In this document: positions 22,754 through 29,633 of the stretch, piece after piece
Layout: the number at the start of each line of letters is the position of its first letter
Position numbering within the stretch: position 1 is the first letter of the stretch
Source: a virus
DNA: 34,105 nt
IMG/VR virus record: IMGVR_UViG_3300027833_001226
Location: 1 to 34,105 of that record
Direction: 5' to 3' (one strand)
Notes under the pieces: model-generated
What the model saw: the letters and a program-made list of their open reading frames with translations, nothing else
What the model was told of the DNA's origin: nothing
Databases searched by the model: none
Translations under genes and position numbers: made by a program

Positions 22754-23896
22754 ATGATTGATGGAAGACTTAGAGATATTCTTGCAAGCGAAAAAAGTCG
22801 TCAAGAAGGTACGGTAGAACTTATTGCAAGTGAGAACTTCGCATCTCAAGCAGTAATGGATTTATCTGGTAGTATTTTTACTAACAAATACGCTGAAGGT
22901 TATCCAAGTAAACGATACTACAATGGTTGCGATAACTGTGATGATGTTGAGCAACTTGCTATAGATACTGCATGTGAATTATTTGGTTCTAAATTTGCTA
23001 ATGTACAACCACACTCTGGTGCTAATGCTAACCTTGCTGTGTTTAAAGCATTCTTAAATCCTGGCGATAAAATCCTAGGTATGGATCTTGCAAGTGGTGG
23101 CCACTTATCACACGGTGCTGATGTGAATCTCAGTGGTGCTTGGTTTAGTTCATATACGTATGGCGTAAACGATGCAGGCTATTTAGATTACGATGCTATT
23201 CGTAGAGAAGCAATTGAGCTTCAACCAAAAATGATTGTTGCTGGTGCAAGTGCTTATTCAAGAATAATTGATTGGGCAGAGTTTAGAGATATTGCTGATG
23301 AAGTAGGAGCAATCTTGCTTGTAGATATGGCACATTATTCTGGTCTAATTGCAGGCGGAGCATATCCAAACCCAGTTCCTTTTGCTGATGTGGTTACTTC
23401 AACTACCCATAAGACACTCAGAGGGCCCCGTGGAGGCATTATATTGTGGAACAAACCTGAATATACACGTAAGATTAATAGTGCTATATTTCCAGGAACA
23501 CAAGGTGGTCCACTAATGCACATCATTGCTGCTAAAGCTCAATGCTTTATTGAAGCTAATACTCGAGGATTTTACAAGTATGCTGCTGACGTTATTGATA
23601 ACGCACAAGCAATGTGTAAAGTTTTTAAAGACAGTGGATTTAAAGTTCTTACTGATGGCACTGATAGTCATATCATCTTAATGGATTTAAGTGAAAGCAA
23701 ATATAGTGGCCGAGAAGCTGCAGACTTACTTGAAGAAGCTGGTATTACTGTAAACAAGAATGGTGTTCCAAATGATCCTCGCCCATTCATGGAAACAAGT
23801 GGAATTCGTATCGGCACGGCAGCAGAAACTACTCGTGGTCATGATACAGTTTGGTTTACAGAGCTTGCAGAACGAATCGTAAAGATTCTATCATAG
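22754..23896 (+). CDS. glyA: Serine hydroxymethyltransferase
   Basis: PLP enzyme converting serine plus tetrahydrofolate to glycine plus 5,10-methylene-tetrahydrofolate, the one-carbon donor for ThyA. The 380-residue product has ELIASENFAS, YAEGYPSKRYY, QPHSGANANLAVF, the PLP-lysine segment STTHKTLRGPRGG (Lys220), GTQGGPLMH and a C-terminal SGIRIGTAAETTRG. It is about 35 residues shorter than E. coli GlyA, mostly at the C-terminus, but all recognised active-site segments are intact. ATG 22754 has AGAGGA 6 bases upstream; longer in-frame extension upstream overlaps the ligase and is not needed. With ThyA and DHFR it completes the thymidylate cycle. Confidence 0.95.
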   Translation: MIDGRLRDILASEKSRQEGTVELIASENFASQAVMDLSGSIFTNKYAEGYPSKRYYNGCDNCDDVEQLAIDTACELFGSKFANVQPHSGANANLAVFKAFLNPGDKILGMDLASGGHLSHGADVNLSGAWFSSYTYGVNDAGYLDYDAIRREAIELQPKMIVAGASAYSRIIDWAEFRDIADEVGAILLVDMAHYSGLIAGGAYPNPVPFADVVTSTTHKTLRGPRGGIILWNKPEYTRKINSAIFPGTQGGPLMHIIAAKAQCFIEANTRGFYKYAADVIDNAQAMCKVFKDSGFKVLTDGTDSHIILMDLSESKYSGREAADLLEEAGITVNKNGVPNDPRPFMETSGIRIGTAAETTRGHDTVWFTELAERIVKILS

Positions 23897-23903
23897 GAGA
23901 CTT

Positions 23904-24089
23904 ATGCCAACGTATTCATACAAGTGTAAAGAATGTGCGCTTGAATTCGACATAGTACAAAGAATAGTTGATGACGCTCTTAAAGATTGCCCAGACTGTA
24001 AAAAACCATCGTTAAAGAAAGTAATTAAACCTGGAGACGGTGGGTTTGCATTAAAAGGAAAAGGCTGGTTTAAGAGCGGTGGCTACTGA
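23904..24089 (+). CDS. FmdB-like zinc-ribbon protein
   Basis: A 61-residue product beginning MPTYSYKCKECALEFD, the typical FmdB-family start, with two CxxC pairs (CKEC and CPDC) forming a zinc ribbon, and a Gly/Lys-rich tail (GFALKGKGWFKSGGY) also common in the family. FmdB proteins are called putative regulators, but the role is unproven. AGGAG precedes the ATG. It lies between SHMT and the GIY-YIG-like gene. Confidence 0.82.
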   Translation: MPTYSYKCKECALEFDIVQRIVDDALKDCPDCKKPSLKKVIKPGDGGFALKGKGWFKSGGY

Positions 24090-24128
24090 CCATAAATAAC
24101 TCTATATAAATTAAAGTATAGGGTTATT

Positions 24129-24581
24129 ATGTGGTTATATAAAGGTGAGGAATTTACCTCTGAGATGATTGAAGACTGGATTGGATTTGTTTATTTGATT
24201 ACAGACAAAGATAATGGTATGAAATACGTAGGTAAGAAGTTGCTTACTCGTATAGCAAAACTGCCACCTCTCAAAGGTAAGAAAAGAAAAAGACACGTAG
24301 TAAAAGAAACCGATTGGAAGAAATACTACGGGTCTTCTGATACTGTAAAGTTAATGATTGAAGAAAAGGGTGTAGATAATTTTCATCGTGAAATATTATA
24401 TCTGTGTAAAACAAAAGGGCAACTAGGATATCTAGAAGCTAAATATCAATTTGCAAATGATGTACTATTGCGTGATGATTATTATAATGGAATTATACAA
24501 GCTAAAATTCATAGAAGCCACGTTAAAAGTTTGATTGGGTTAAATATGGATTGGATTGAATTAACTGAAAATAACAGTTGA
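24129..24581 (+). CDS. GIY-YIG-like endonuclease-related protein
   Basis: A 150-residue product with GFVYLITDKDNGMKYVGKK (residues 18-36), which fits the GIY-x(10-11)-YIG core of GIY-YIG nucleases in the form VYL..YVG. YYGSSDTVKLMIEEKGVDNF and a later LEAKYQFAND, with a Glu in the expected catalytic position, also fit. It may be a free-standing homing-type nuclease or a domesticated relative. AGGG precedes the ATG. Its TGA stop overlaps the next -35 box (TTGACA at 24578). Confidence 0.55.
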   Translation: MWLYKGEEFTSEMIEDWIGFVYLITDKDNGMKYVGKKLLTRIAKLPPLKGKKRKRHVVKETDWKKYYGSSDTVKLMIEEKGVDNFHREILYLCKTKGQLGYLEAKYQFANDVLLRDDYYNGIIQAKIHRSHVKSLIGLNMDWIELTENNS

Positions 24582-24606
24582 CATTTGTTTGATTATGTGT
24601 TATATT
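24578..24606 (+). promoter_or_regulatory. Sigma70-type promoter overlapping a stop codon
   Basis: TTGACA (24578-24583), 17 bases, TATATT (24601-24606). The stop of the upstream gene (TGA, 24579-24581) lies within the -35. The -10 is half of a perfect 6-base inverted repeat, TATATT (24601-24606) and AATATA (24611-24616). Confidence 0.75.
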
Positions 24607-24648
24607 AGATAATATACAATAAAAAATTATCTTTCAATGGAGAATATT

Positions 24649-24888
24649 ATGATAGTAACTCGCAAAAGCGTTCTTACCGGCAAGTCCCGCACAAGAAATA
24701 TCCCAGTACTGCCTAAAGATCTGGCACTGTATGAGACAGGATCTATTTCAATTAGCGATGCTATGCCGTATCTTAGCTCTCAAGATCGTGATTTTATAAT
24801 GGTAGGTATTACCGATAAAGAATTGAAAAATGCTTTCTCAGCTGAGTTAGCAGAAATCGTCAACGACCGTTTCGGAGTAAATTCTTGA
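24649..24888 (+). CDS. Unknown small phage protein
   Basis: A 79-residue product. ATG 24649 is chosen over ATG 24637 because GGAG (24639-24642) then lies 6 bases upstream. N-terminal half basic (MIVTRKSVLTGKSRTR), C-terminal half acidic and helical (DKELKNAFSAELAEIV). No family recognised. It overlaps the dNMP kinase-like start by 4 bases. Confidence 0.55.
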   Translation: MIVTRKSVLTGKSRTRNIPVLPKDLALYETGSISISDAMPYLSSQDRDFIMVGITDKELKNAFSAELAEIVNDRFGVNS

Positions 24889-25511
24889 TAGTACTTTTTA
24901 ATGGCCCACCTGCATGTGGCAAAGATCATGCAGCAGATTTCTTCAAAGCTCAAGGTTATAAGCACTTATCATTCAAGTATCAGTTGTTTAAAGAAACAAT
25001 TAAATACTTCAATGTTACCAAAGCATGGTTTATGGAACGCTACGAAGATCGTAGTTTAAAAGAAGTTCCTACATACTGGCTTGGAAACATGTCCTGTCGT
25101 GAGGCAATGATTTATGTTTCAGAAGAAAAAATAAAACCTCGTATGGGGTTAGATTACTTTGGTAAACTCGTAGCAGAAGAGATTGATCTTAAAAAAGATT
25201 ATGCAATATCTGATGGCGGTTTTATCGATGAGTTACTTCCTGTCGTAACGAAGGTTGGCAAGGAAAACTTTCGTCTTGTACAACTTACTCGCGAAGGACA
25301 CGATTTCTCATCAGACTCACGTAGATATTTTGATGGCAACATAACTAAAGAATATATACTAAATAAATCAACAAAAGTTGAAAATAAGTATGTACTTCCT
25401 CACAAGTTTGATGTAATATCATATAGAGTCCACAATAACTCAACTCTTTCAGACTTCAATGGAGCCTTAAAAGAGATCTACGAAAACGAAATAAATATTA
25501 ATGTGAAATAG
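24885..25511 (+). CDS. P-loop deoxynucleoside monophosphate kinase-like protein (T4 gp1 type)
   Basis: A 208-residue product with the Walker A loop GPPACGKD (residues 7-14) right after the first strand, HLSFKYQLFKETIKYF as in T4 gp1-type dNMP kinases, a central helix with REAMIYVSEEKIKPRMGLDYFG, and VQLTREGHDF with a lid-like Arg. It would phosphorylate dNMPs to dNDPs, including dTMP made by ThyA. TTG 24885 is used because GGAG (24874-24877) lies 7 bases upstream and no later ATG leaves the P-loop intact. Specificity (dNMP versus other small kinases) is inferred. Confidence 0.68.
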   Translation: MIVLFNGPPACGKDHAADFFKAQGYKHLSFKYQLFKETIKYFNVTKAWFMERYEDRSLKEVPTYWLGNMSCREAMIYVSEEKIKPRMGLDYFGKLVAEEIDLKKDYAISDGGFIDELLPVVTKVGKENFRLVQLTREGHDFSSDSRRYFDGNITKEYILNKSTKVENKYVLPHKFDVISYRVHNNSTLSDFNGALKEIYENEININVK

Positions 25512-25521
25512 GAGATATACA

Positions 25522-25788
25522 ATGTTGAATCAAACCGAAATTAAAAGCGCACTTCAAGCAGGTGTCTGTTCTGTAACGTTTACAAAAGTAGATGGTTCAG
25601 AGCGTGTAATGAATGCTACACTTAAAGCAGATCTTCTGCCGGCAATTGTAGAAAAAGTGTTGGCCGAAGGTGAAACACCAAAGCCAGCCAAGAAACCTAA
25701 TCCAAGCGTCCTAGCAGTTTATGATGTAAACGCACCAGGTTGGCGGTCATTTCGCTGGGATTCTATCAAAGACTTTCAGGTGGGATAA
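25522..25788 (+). CDS. Small SH3-like barrel (DUF2693-type) protein
   Basis: An 88-residue product with VCSVTFTKVDGSERVMNATL at the N-terminus and NPSVLAVYDVNAPGWRSFRW at the C-terminus, joined by an Ala/Lys/Pro linker. This matches from memory the short DUF2693-type phage proteins annotated as SH3-fold; the function is unknown. It follows the kinase by 10 bases with AGGAGA upstream. Confidence 0.55.
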   Translation: MLNQTEIKSALQAGVCSVTFTKVDGSERVMNATLKADLLPAIVEKVLAEGETPKPAKKPNPSVLAVYDVNAPGWRSFRWDSIKDFQVG

Positions 25789-25791
25789 TAA

Positions 25792-26754
25792 ATGAGTATG
25801 ATTTATAAAGGTGAAGTTGTAGAGACTGATCTATCTAAAAACTCTAATGGTGGAACCGAGATGATGCGAAAGCGTCTTCTCGACACTGTTCAAAAAGAAC
25901 TGTTAGAAGGTTATGCAATTCACTTCTCTCGTCCAAGAGAGATACCAGTAGATGTAAAGAACATCATGTATTGTCACGATCTAGCCGAAGATCCAGAAAA
26001 CGCTATACTAGCAGATGATGGTTGGAAGAAATTCGATCATTTTGTTTTTGTATCACAATGGCAGCGTGACCAATATATTACGTACTTTAAAATTCCGTAT
26101 TCTAAATGTTCTGTTATTCCTAACGCTGTTGAAAAACGTTATGAAGCTGAAGAAAAGAATACAGAAACAATCCGCTTTATCTATCACACTACTCCACATC
26201 GTGGATTAGAATTGTTAGTACCAGCTTTTGATGCACTATCTCAAGAATATCCAAATATTCATCTTGATGTATATTCATCATTTGCTATCTATGGATGGCC
26301 TCAAAGAGATGATCCTTACGTAGAATTGTTTACACAGATCCACAATCATCCAAAGATGACTTATCACGGTTCTGTTCCTAACGATCAGGTACTAAAGGCT
26401 CTAGATAAAGCACACGTATTCTTATATCCAAACGTATGGAAAGAGACTTCGTGTATTGCTCTGATCGAAGCAATTAAATCTGGATTGGTATGTATCCATC
26501 CAAATTACGGTGCTTTGGCAGAGACGGCAGCTAATGCTACAATTATGTATGATTATGACGAAGATCCAACTAATCATGCTAGAATGGCATATGCTATTGC
26601 TAAGGGTGTTTTAGAACACCAGAAGAACGATTCTATGTTCTTAAATCGATTTACGAGATCAGATAGATTTGGACTGATCCCTAATGACATTACTACTTTC
26701 TCTAATCTGTGGACTAAGCTACTTAGAGAAAAAAGTCAGCCACAATCGAAATAA
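25792..26754 (+). CDS. GT4-family glycosyltransferase
   Basis: A 320-residue GT-B glycosyltransferase. The N-terminal domain holds SNGGTEMMRKRL (the Gly-rich donor loop) and YCHDLAEDPEN; FVFVSQWQRDQY and VIPNAVE mark the domain junction; the C-terminal domain has IYHTTPHRGLELLVPAF and the EX7E motif ETSCIALIEA. It is shorter than most GT4 enzymes (about 370). It probably transfers a sugar from a nucleotide donor to phage DNA, a virion protein or host glycan; the acceptor is unknown. A GGGATAATAA stretch precedes ATG 25792; ATG 25798 is an alternative. Confidence 0.83.
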   Translation: MSMIYKGEVVETDLSKNSNGGTEMMRKRLLDTVQKELLEGYAIHFSRPREIPVDVKNIMYCHDLAEDPENAILADDGWKKFDHFVFVSQWQRDQYITYFKIPYSKCSVIPNAVEKRYEAEEKNTETIRFIYHTTPHRGLELLVPAFDALSQEYPNIHLDVYSSFAIYGWPQRDDPYVELFTQIHNHPKMTYHGSVPNDQVLKALDKAHVFLYPNVWKETSCIALIEAIKSGLVCIHPNYGALAETAANATIMYDYDEDPTNHARMAYAIAKGVLEHQKNDSMFLNRFTRSDRFGLIPNDITTFSNLWTKLLREKSQPQSK

Positions 26755-26758
26755 AGGG

Positions 26759-26787
26759 TTGACATTTGTTCCTACATAGATTATAAT
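26759..26787 (+). promoter_or_regulatory. Consensus sigma70-type promoter for the 5' nuclease
   Basis: TTGACA (26759-26764), 17 bases, TATAAT (26782-26787). CTACATA (26772-26778) and TATGTAG (26792-26798) form a perfect 7-base inverted repeat around the -10, an operator-like position. Confidence 0.85.
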
Positions 26788-26821
26788 AGTTTATGTAGAT
26801 TAAATTAAAACGGAAAATATT

Positions 26822-27682
26822 ATGGCAATACTAGTAGACTACAATCAGGTTATACTTGCTTCGCTATTCGCGAGCATAGGTAATCACACAGATGTGGCGG
26901 CAGATGAGAATATCATTCGCCACATGTTTTTAAACTCAGTACGATCAACTCGTAAAAAGTTCTCACAAGAATACGGCGAGATCGTAATTTGCTGCGACGG
27001 TAAAAATACGTGGCGCAAAGAAGCATATCCTTATTACAAAGCAAATCGTAAAGCTGGTAGGGATAAGTCTGGTATGGACTGGAACGCTTTGTTCCAAATT
27101 ATGAATAACGTTCGTACTGAGATGAAAGAATTCTTTCCTTATAAAGTAATTCACATCGAGCATTGTGAGGCTGATGATATTATCGGTGCTGTTATCAATG
27201 ATAATGGATCTGAATTAAACATTGGTTCTGAAAAGTTCCTTGTTCTTTCAGCAGATAAAGATTTTATTCAGTTGCAAAAGTATGCAAACGTCGATCAATA
27301 TGATCCTATTCGTAAGCGTTGGATTCGTAACGATCAGCCTGCATCATACCTTGCAGAACATATTCTTAAAGGTGATACTGGCGATGGTGTTCCAAACATC
27401 TTATCTCCAGACAACTGTTTAGCAGTTGGTGAGCGTCAAAAAGCTATGACTAAAAAGCGTTTAGCTCTTTACTCTCAAGGTACTGAAGTAATGGATGAAG
27501 AAACTCTTCGCCGTTTCTATCGCAATAAGATGATGATTGATCTTGCAGAAATTCCTCAAAAATATCAAGATCAAATTCTTGAAGCTTACAATGAAGAGAA
27601 AACTATTGGGCGCGAGCTATTGTTTAACTTCTTTGTACAGAAAAAGCTTAAGCATCTAATCACAGACATACAGGATTTTTAA
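26822..27682 (+). CDS. rnh: T4 RNase H-like 5'-3' exonuclease (FEN family)
   Basis: Removes RNA primers and flaps from Okazaki fragments. The 286-residue product has MAILVDYNQ with the first metal Asp, CCDGKNTWRKEAYPYYKANR (the helical-arch Arg/Lys segment), HCEADDIIGAVI and LSADKDFIQLQ with the metal-binding acids, and KGDTGDGVPN as the H3TH-associated motif. The length is close to T4 Rnh (305). It stands first behind a strong promoter, followed by a tightly linked unknown gene. With ligase and primase it forms the lagging-strand set. Confidence 0.93.
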   Translation: MAILVDYNQVILASLFASIGNHTDVAADENIIRHMFLNSVRSTRKKFSQEYGEIVICCDGKNTWRKEAYPYYKANRKAGRDKSGMDWNALFQIMNNVRTEMKEFFPYKVIHIEHCEADDIIGAVINDNGSELNIGSEKFLVLSADKDFIQLQKYANVDQYDPIRKRWIRNDQPASYLAEHILKGDTGDGVPNILSPDNCLAVGERQKAMTKKRLALYSQGTEVMDEETLRRFYRNKMMIDLAEIPQKYQDQILEAYNEEKTIGRELLFNFFVQKKLKHLITDIQDF

Positions 27683-27684
27683 AA

Positions 27685-28113
27685 ATGGCAGTACGACAAT
27701 CAATAACAGAAATCATTCAAGGCGCTGGTTCTAAGAAAACAACTAAAGAAAAAGTTGCTTTTCTTCAGACAAATGACAATGTGCCATTGAGAACTGTGAT
27801 ATCTTATACATATGATAAGAGCATTGAATTTTTAATACCTGATACTCCACCACCGTGGAAAGAAAATAATTATGAAGATGAAGCAAAATCACTGTTATAT
27901 ACAGAAGCTCGTCGTCTAAGAATTTTCATCAAAGGTGGTGGTTATGATCAGCTGAAACCAATCAAACGGGAACAGTTGTTTATTAGTCTTTTAGAAGACG
28001 TTGATAATGATGATGCTAAAACATTAGTACAAATGATTGCTAAGAAGCCATTCAAAGGCTTATCACTGAAAACAATTATGGAAGCATTTCCAGATCTAAT
28101 AACAACCGAATAA
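27685..28113 (+). CDS. Conserved T4-like phage protein (possibly DUF6433)
   Basis: A 142-residue soluble product with SITEIIQGAGSKKTTKEKVAFLQ, DTPPPWKENNYEDEAKSLLY and a helical C-terminal half (LVQMIAKKPFKGLSLKTIMEAFP). It lies 2 bases after the RNase H-like gene. From memory this family is common next to rnh in T4-like marine phages and may be Pfam DUF6433; I cannot check. Its function is unknown, but the position suggests replication or repair. Confidence 0.6.
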   Translation: MAVRQSITEIIQGAGSKKTTKEKVAFLQTNDNVPLRTVISYTYDKSIEFLIPDTPPPWKENNYEDEAKSLLYTEARRLRIFIKGGGYDQLKPIKREQLFISLLEDVDNDDAKTLVQMIAKKPFKGLSLKTIMEAFPDLITTE

Positions 28114-28133
28114 TGTAACAAAGGTATACTACA

Positions 28134-28328
28134 ATGGGTAAGAAGCATTCAATCAAGAAGTTTCGCGACACTTGGGAAGATGACGAATGGGGCAGTGAAG
28201 ATTCAAACAGATCAAAGGGAAAGAACAAAGATAAGCGGGTTAAAGAAGCCCGTAAGCAGAAGTTCTCAGACCGATGGTATGATGAAGATTTTAACATTAA
28301 ACGTAAAAAAAGTGAAAAAAAGCCTTGA
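28134..28328 (+). CDS. Small highly charged protein
   Basis: A 64-residue product made almost entirely of Lys, Arg, Asp, Glu, Ser and Trp (KKFRDTWEDDEWGSEDSNR), probably disordered. AAAGG precedes the ATG. The stop TGA (28326-28328) lies inside the -35 TTGACA of the next promoter. Similar charged proteins occur in T4-like marine phages, but no function is known to me. Confidence 0.6.
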   Translation: MGKKHSIKKFRDTWEDDEWGSEDSNRSKGKNKDKRVKEARKQKFSDRWYDEDFNIKRKKSEKKP

Positions 28329-28353
28329 CATTCATTCTTAGATGATGTATAAT
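28325..28353 (+). promoter_or_regulatory. Consensus sigma70-type promoter, upstream copy
   Basis: TTGACA (28325-28330), 17 bases, TATAAT (28348-28353). The -35 overlaps the TGA stop of the charged-protein gene. No real gene starts directly behind it: the first ATG codes only three residues, so its transcript begins with a 130-base leader or a short RNA. Confidence 0.82.
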
Positions 28354-28389
28354 GTATATAAGAAATGAGGAAATAAGTTAGTTTGATGG

Positions 28390-28407
28390 TTTGAAATTAA
28401 TTTCAAA
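28390..28407. promoter_or_regulatory. 18-base perfect palindrome between two promoters
   Basis: TTTGAAATTAATTTCAAA is a perfect 18-base palindrome centred midway between the duplicated promoters. It could be a dimeric-repressor operator or form a hairpin only as RNA from the upstream promoter. There is no terminator T-run. Confidence 0.55.
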
Positions 28408-28424
28408 TTAAATGAAAAAAAGCC

Positions 28425-28453
28425 TTGACAAAGGTATCAAACTAAGTTATAAT
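28425..28453 (+). promoter_or_regulatory. Consensus sigma70-type promoter, downstream copy
   Basis: TTGACA (28425-28430), 17 bases, TATAAT (28448-28453), 31 bases before the gene at 28485. CCTT (28423-28426) and AAGG (28430-28433) give a tiny inverted repeat over the -35. Confidence 0.85.
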
Positions 28454-28484
28454 ATACATATAATCAATCAAAGGAAACTACATT

Positions 28485-28847
28485 ATGACAAAATTCGCAC
28501 AGTTTGACAAAGCAACTCTTAAAGCTCTTCGTTCAGAAATGCAAGAAGTAATGAACAAATATGCTGTTAAGGCAAATCTTGAGATTGCAGTTGGTAACAT
28601 GTCCTACTCGGATGCTGAAGTTACTATCAAAGTTAACGCTAAAGTAAAAGGTGCAACAACACGCACTGATCGTATCCTTGAAAGCGAAGTTACTAAGTAC
28701 GGCTTGAAAATGCAGAACTCTAACGGTGATGCTATCACTGGTTACAACACACGGGCTGGCAAGTATCCTTTCCAGTACACATGTGGATCAACCGGTAAGC
28801 GTTATAAGTGTTCTACTGTACAAGCTAAATTGAAGTTTGGAATGTAA
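28485..28847 (+). CDS. Unknown phage protein under tandem promoters
   Basis: A 120-residue product with AAAGGA upstream. The N-terminal half is helical (ATLKALRSEMQEVMNKYAVKANLEIAV), then a beta-rich Lys/Thr part (AEVTIKVNAKVKGATTRTDR) and a C-terminal section with two Cys (TCGSTGKRYKCST). There is no recognised domain. It is the only gene preceded by two full promoters, so high or staged expression is likely. Confidence 0.62.
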   Translation: MTKFAQFDKATLKALRSEMQEVMNKYAVKANLEIAVGNMSYSDAEVTIKVNAKVKGATTRTDRILESEVTKYGLKMQNSNGDAITGYNTRAGKYPFQYTCGSTGKRYKCSTVQAKLKFGM

Positions 28848-28856
28848 AAAAAGTGC

Positions 28857-28894
28857 AAAAGGGGGTTGACATTCAATCCCCTTTTTGTTATAAT
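28857..28894 (+). promoter_or_regulatory. Fused terminator hairpin and sigma70-type promoter
   Basis: TTGACA (28866-28871), 17 bases, TATAAT (28889-28894). The segment 28857-28869 pairs with 28873-28885 in a 13-pair stem (one G-T) with a three-base loop, ending in a T-run. It follows the upstream stop by 9 bases. The -35 lies in the stem, as in the element at 20842. Confidence 0.82.
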
Positions 28895-28927
28895 ATGAAT
28901 ATGAATAAAACAATGAAAGAATATAAT

Positions 28928-29518
28928 ATGAGTTTAAGTGATAAAGTAATTTTAACAGACGTCGATGGAGTACTTCTCGATTGGCTCTTTTCATTCCAGC
29001 AATGGATGGATAAGCATGGCTACAAAACTGTAGATGGTGCTGAAGCTGAATATGACGTTTCAAAGCGTTATGGTCTCGAAGAAGTCGAAAAGAATCGTCT
29101 TGTTAGAATGTTTAATGAATCTGCATGGATTCGTTGTTTACCCCCTTTACGTGATACTATTAAGTATATGCGTAAACTACACGAAGATCACGGATATGTT
29201 TTCCGTGTAATTAGTTCTTTAAGTGATGACTATTATGCTCAACACTTACGTACTAAAAACCTGATCGAAATGTTTGGACCAAGCCTTTGGGATACTTTCG
29301 TTTACCTAGATACAGGTGCTGATAAAGATGAAGCACTAGAACAATATCGTGGTACTGATTGTTACTGGATCGAAGACAAACCAGAGAATGCTGATTTAGG
29401 CATCGAACTTGGTTTAGATTCAATTCTAATGGGTCACGACTTCAACGCTAACTATTCAGGTTCAGCAAAACGAGTTACTACCTGGAAAGAAATCTATGAA
29501 ATAATTACAGGAAATTAA
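28928..29518 (+). CDS. HAD-superfamily hydrolase (5'-nucleotidase-like)
   Basis: A 196-residue product with TDVDGVLLDW (nucleophile Asp11, acid/base Asp13), VISSLSDDYYAQ (motif II Ser) and WIEDKPENADLG (motif IV acids with Lys). The pattern fits HAD phosphatases including 5'(3')-deoxyribonucleotidases; substrate unknown. ATG 28928 is used because earlier in-frame codons lie in the promoter or in the first bases of the transcript. A late-promoter box and terminator follow. Confidence 0.72.
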   Translation: MSLSDKVILTDVDGVLLDWLFSFQQWMDKHGYKTVDGAEAEYDVSKRYGLEEVEKNRLVRMFNESAWIRCLPPLRDTIKYMRKLHEDHGYVFRVISSLSDDYYAQHLRTKNLIEMFGPSLWDTFVYLDTGADKDEALEQYRGTDCYWIEDKPENADLGIELGLDSILMGHDFNANYSGSAKRVTTWKEIYEIITGN

Positions 29519-29538
29519 CTCTTCTAACCTGTTAGACT

Positions 29539-29546
29539 TATAAATA
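29539..29546 (+). promoter_or_regulatory. T4-type late promoter box
   Basis: TATAAATA (29539-29546) in the gap between the HAD gene and the gene at 29634, where the phage switches to PhoH, spike and fibre genes. A terminator-like hairpin lies 33 bases downstream. Confidence 0.6.
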
Positions 29547-29578
29547 AGTCATAATACAGGCCTAAGAATAAAACGTTC

Positions 29579-29612
29579 AAGCCGACCTTGTATTATGGGT
29601 TGGCTTTTTTTA
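29579..29612 (+). terminator. Intrinsic terminator before the PhoH/structural block
   Basis: AAGCCGACC (29579-29587) pairs with GGTTGGCTT (29598-29606), nine pairs with one G-T, ten-base loop, then a run of T residues. It closes the metabolic block. Confidence 0.85.
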
Positions 29613-29633
29613 TATTATAACATAGGAGAATGT

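Larger units (their letters stand above)
28313..28430 (+). repeat. Pair of identical 18-base direct repeats carrying -35 boxes
   Basis: TGAAAAAAAGCCTTGACA occurs at 28313-28330 and again at 28413-28430, exactly 100 bases apart. Each copy ends in the -35 of a complete promoter with 17-base spacing. The interval probably arose by duplication of a promoter segment. The stretch 28329-28484 holds no gene that I can support. Confidence 0.85.

Noticed and set aside
24091-24098. CATAAATA before the GIY-YIG-like gene
   Set aside because: One mismatch in the most conserved octamer of T4 late promoters; not counted.
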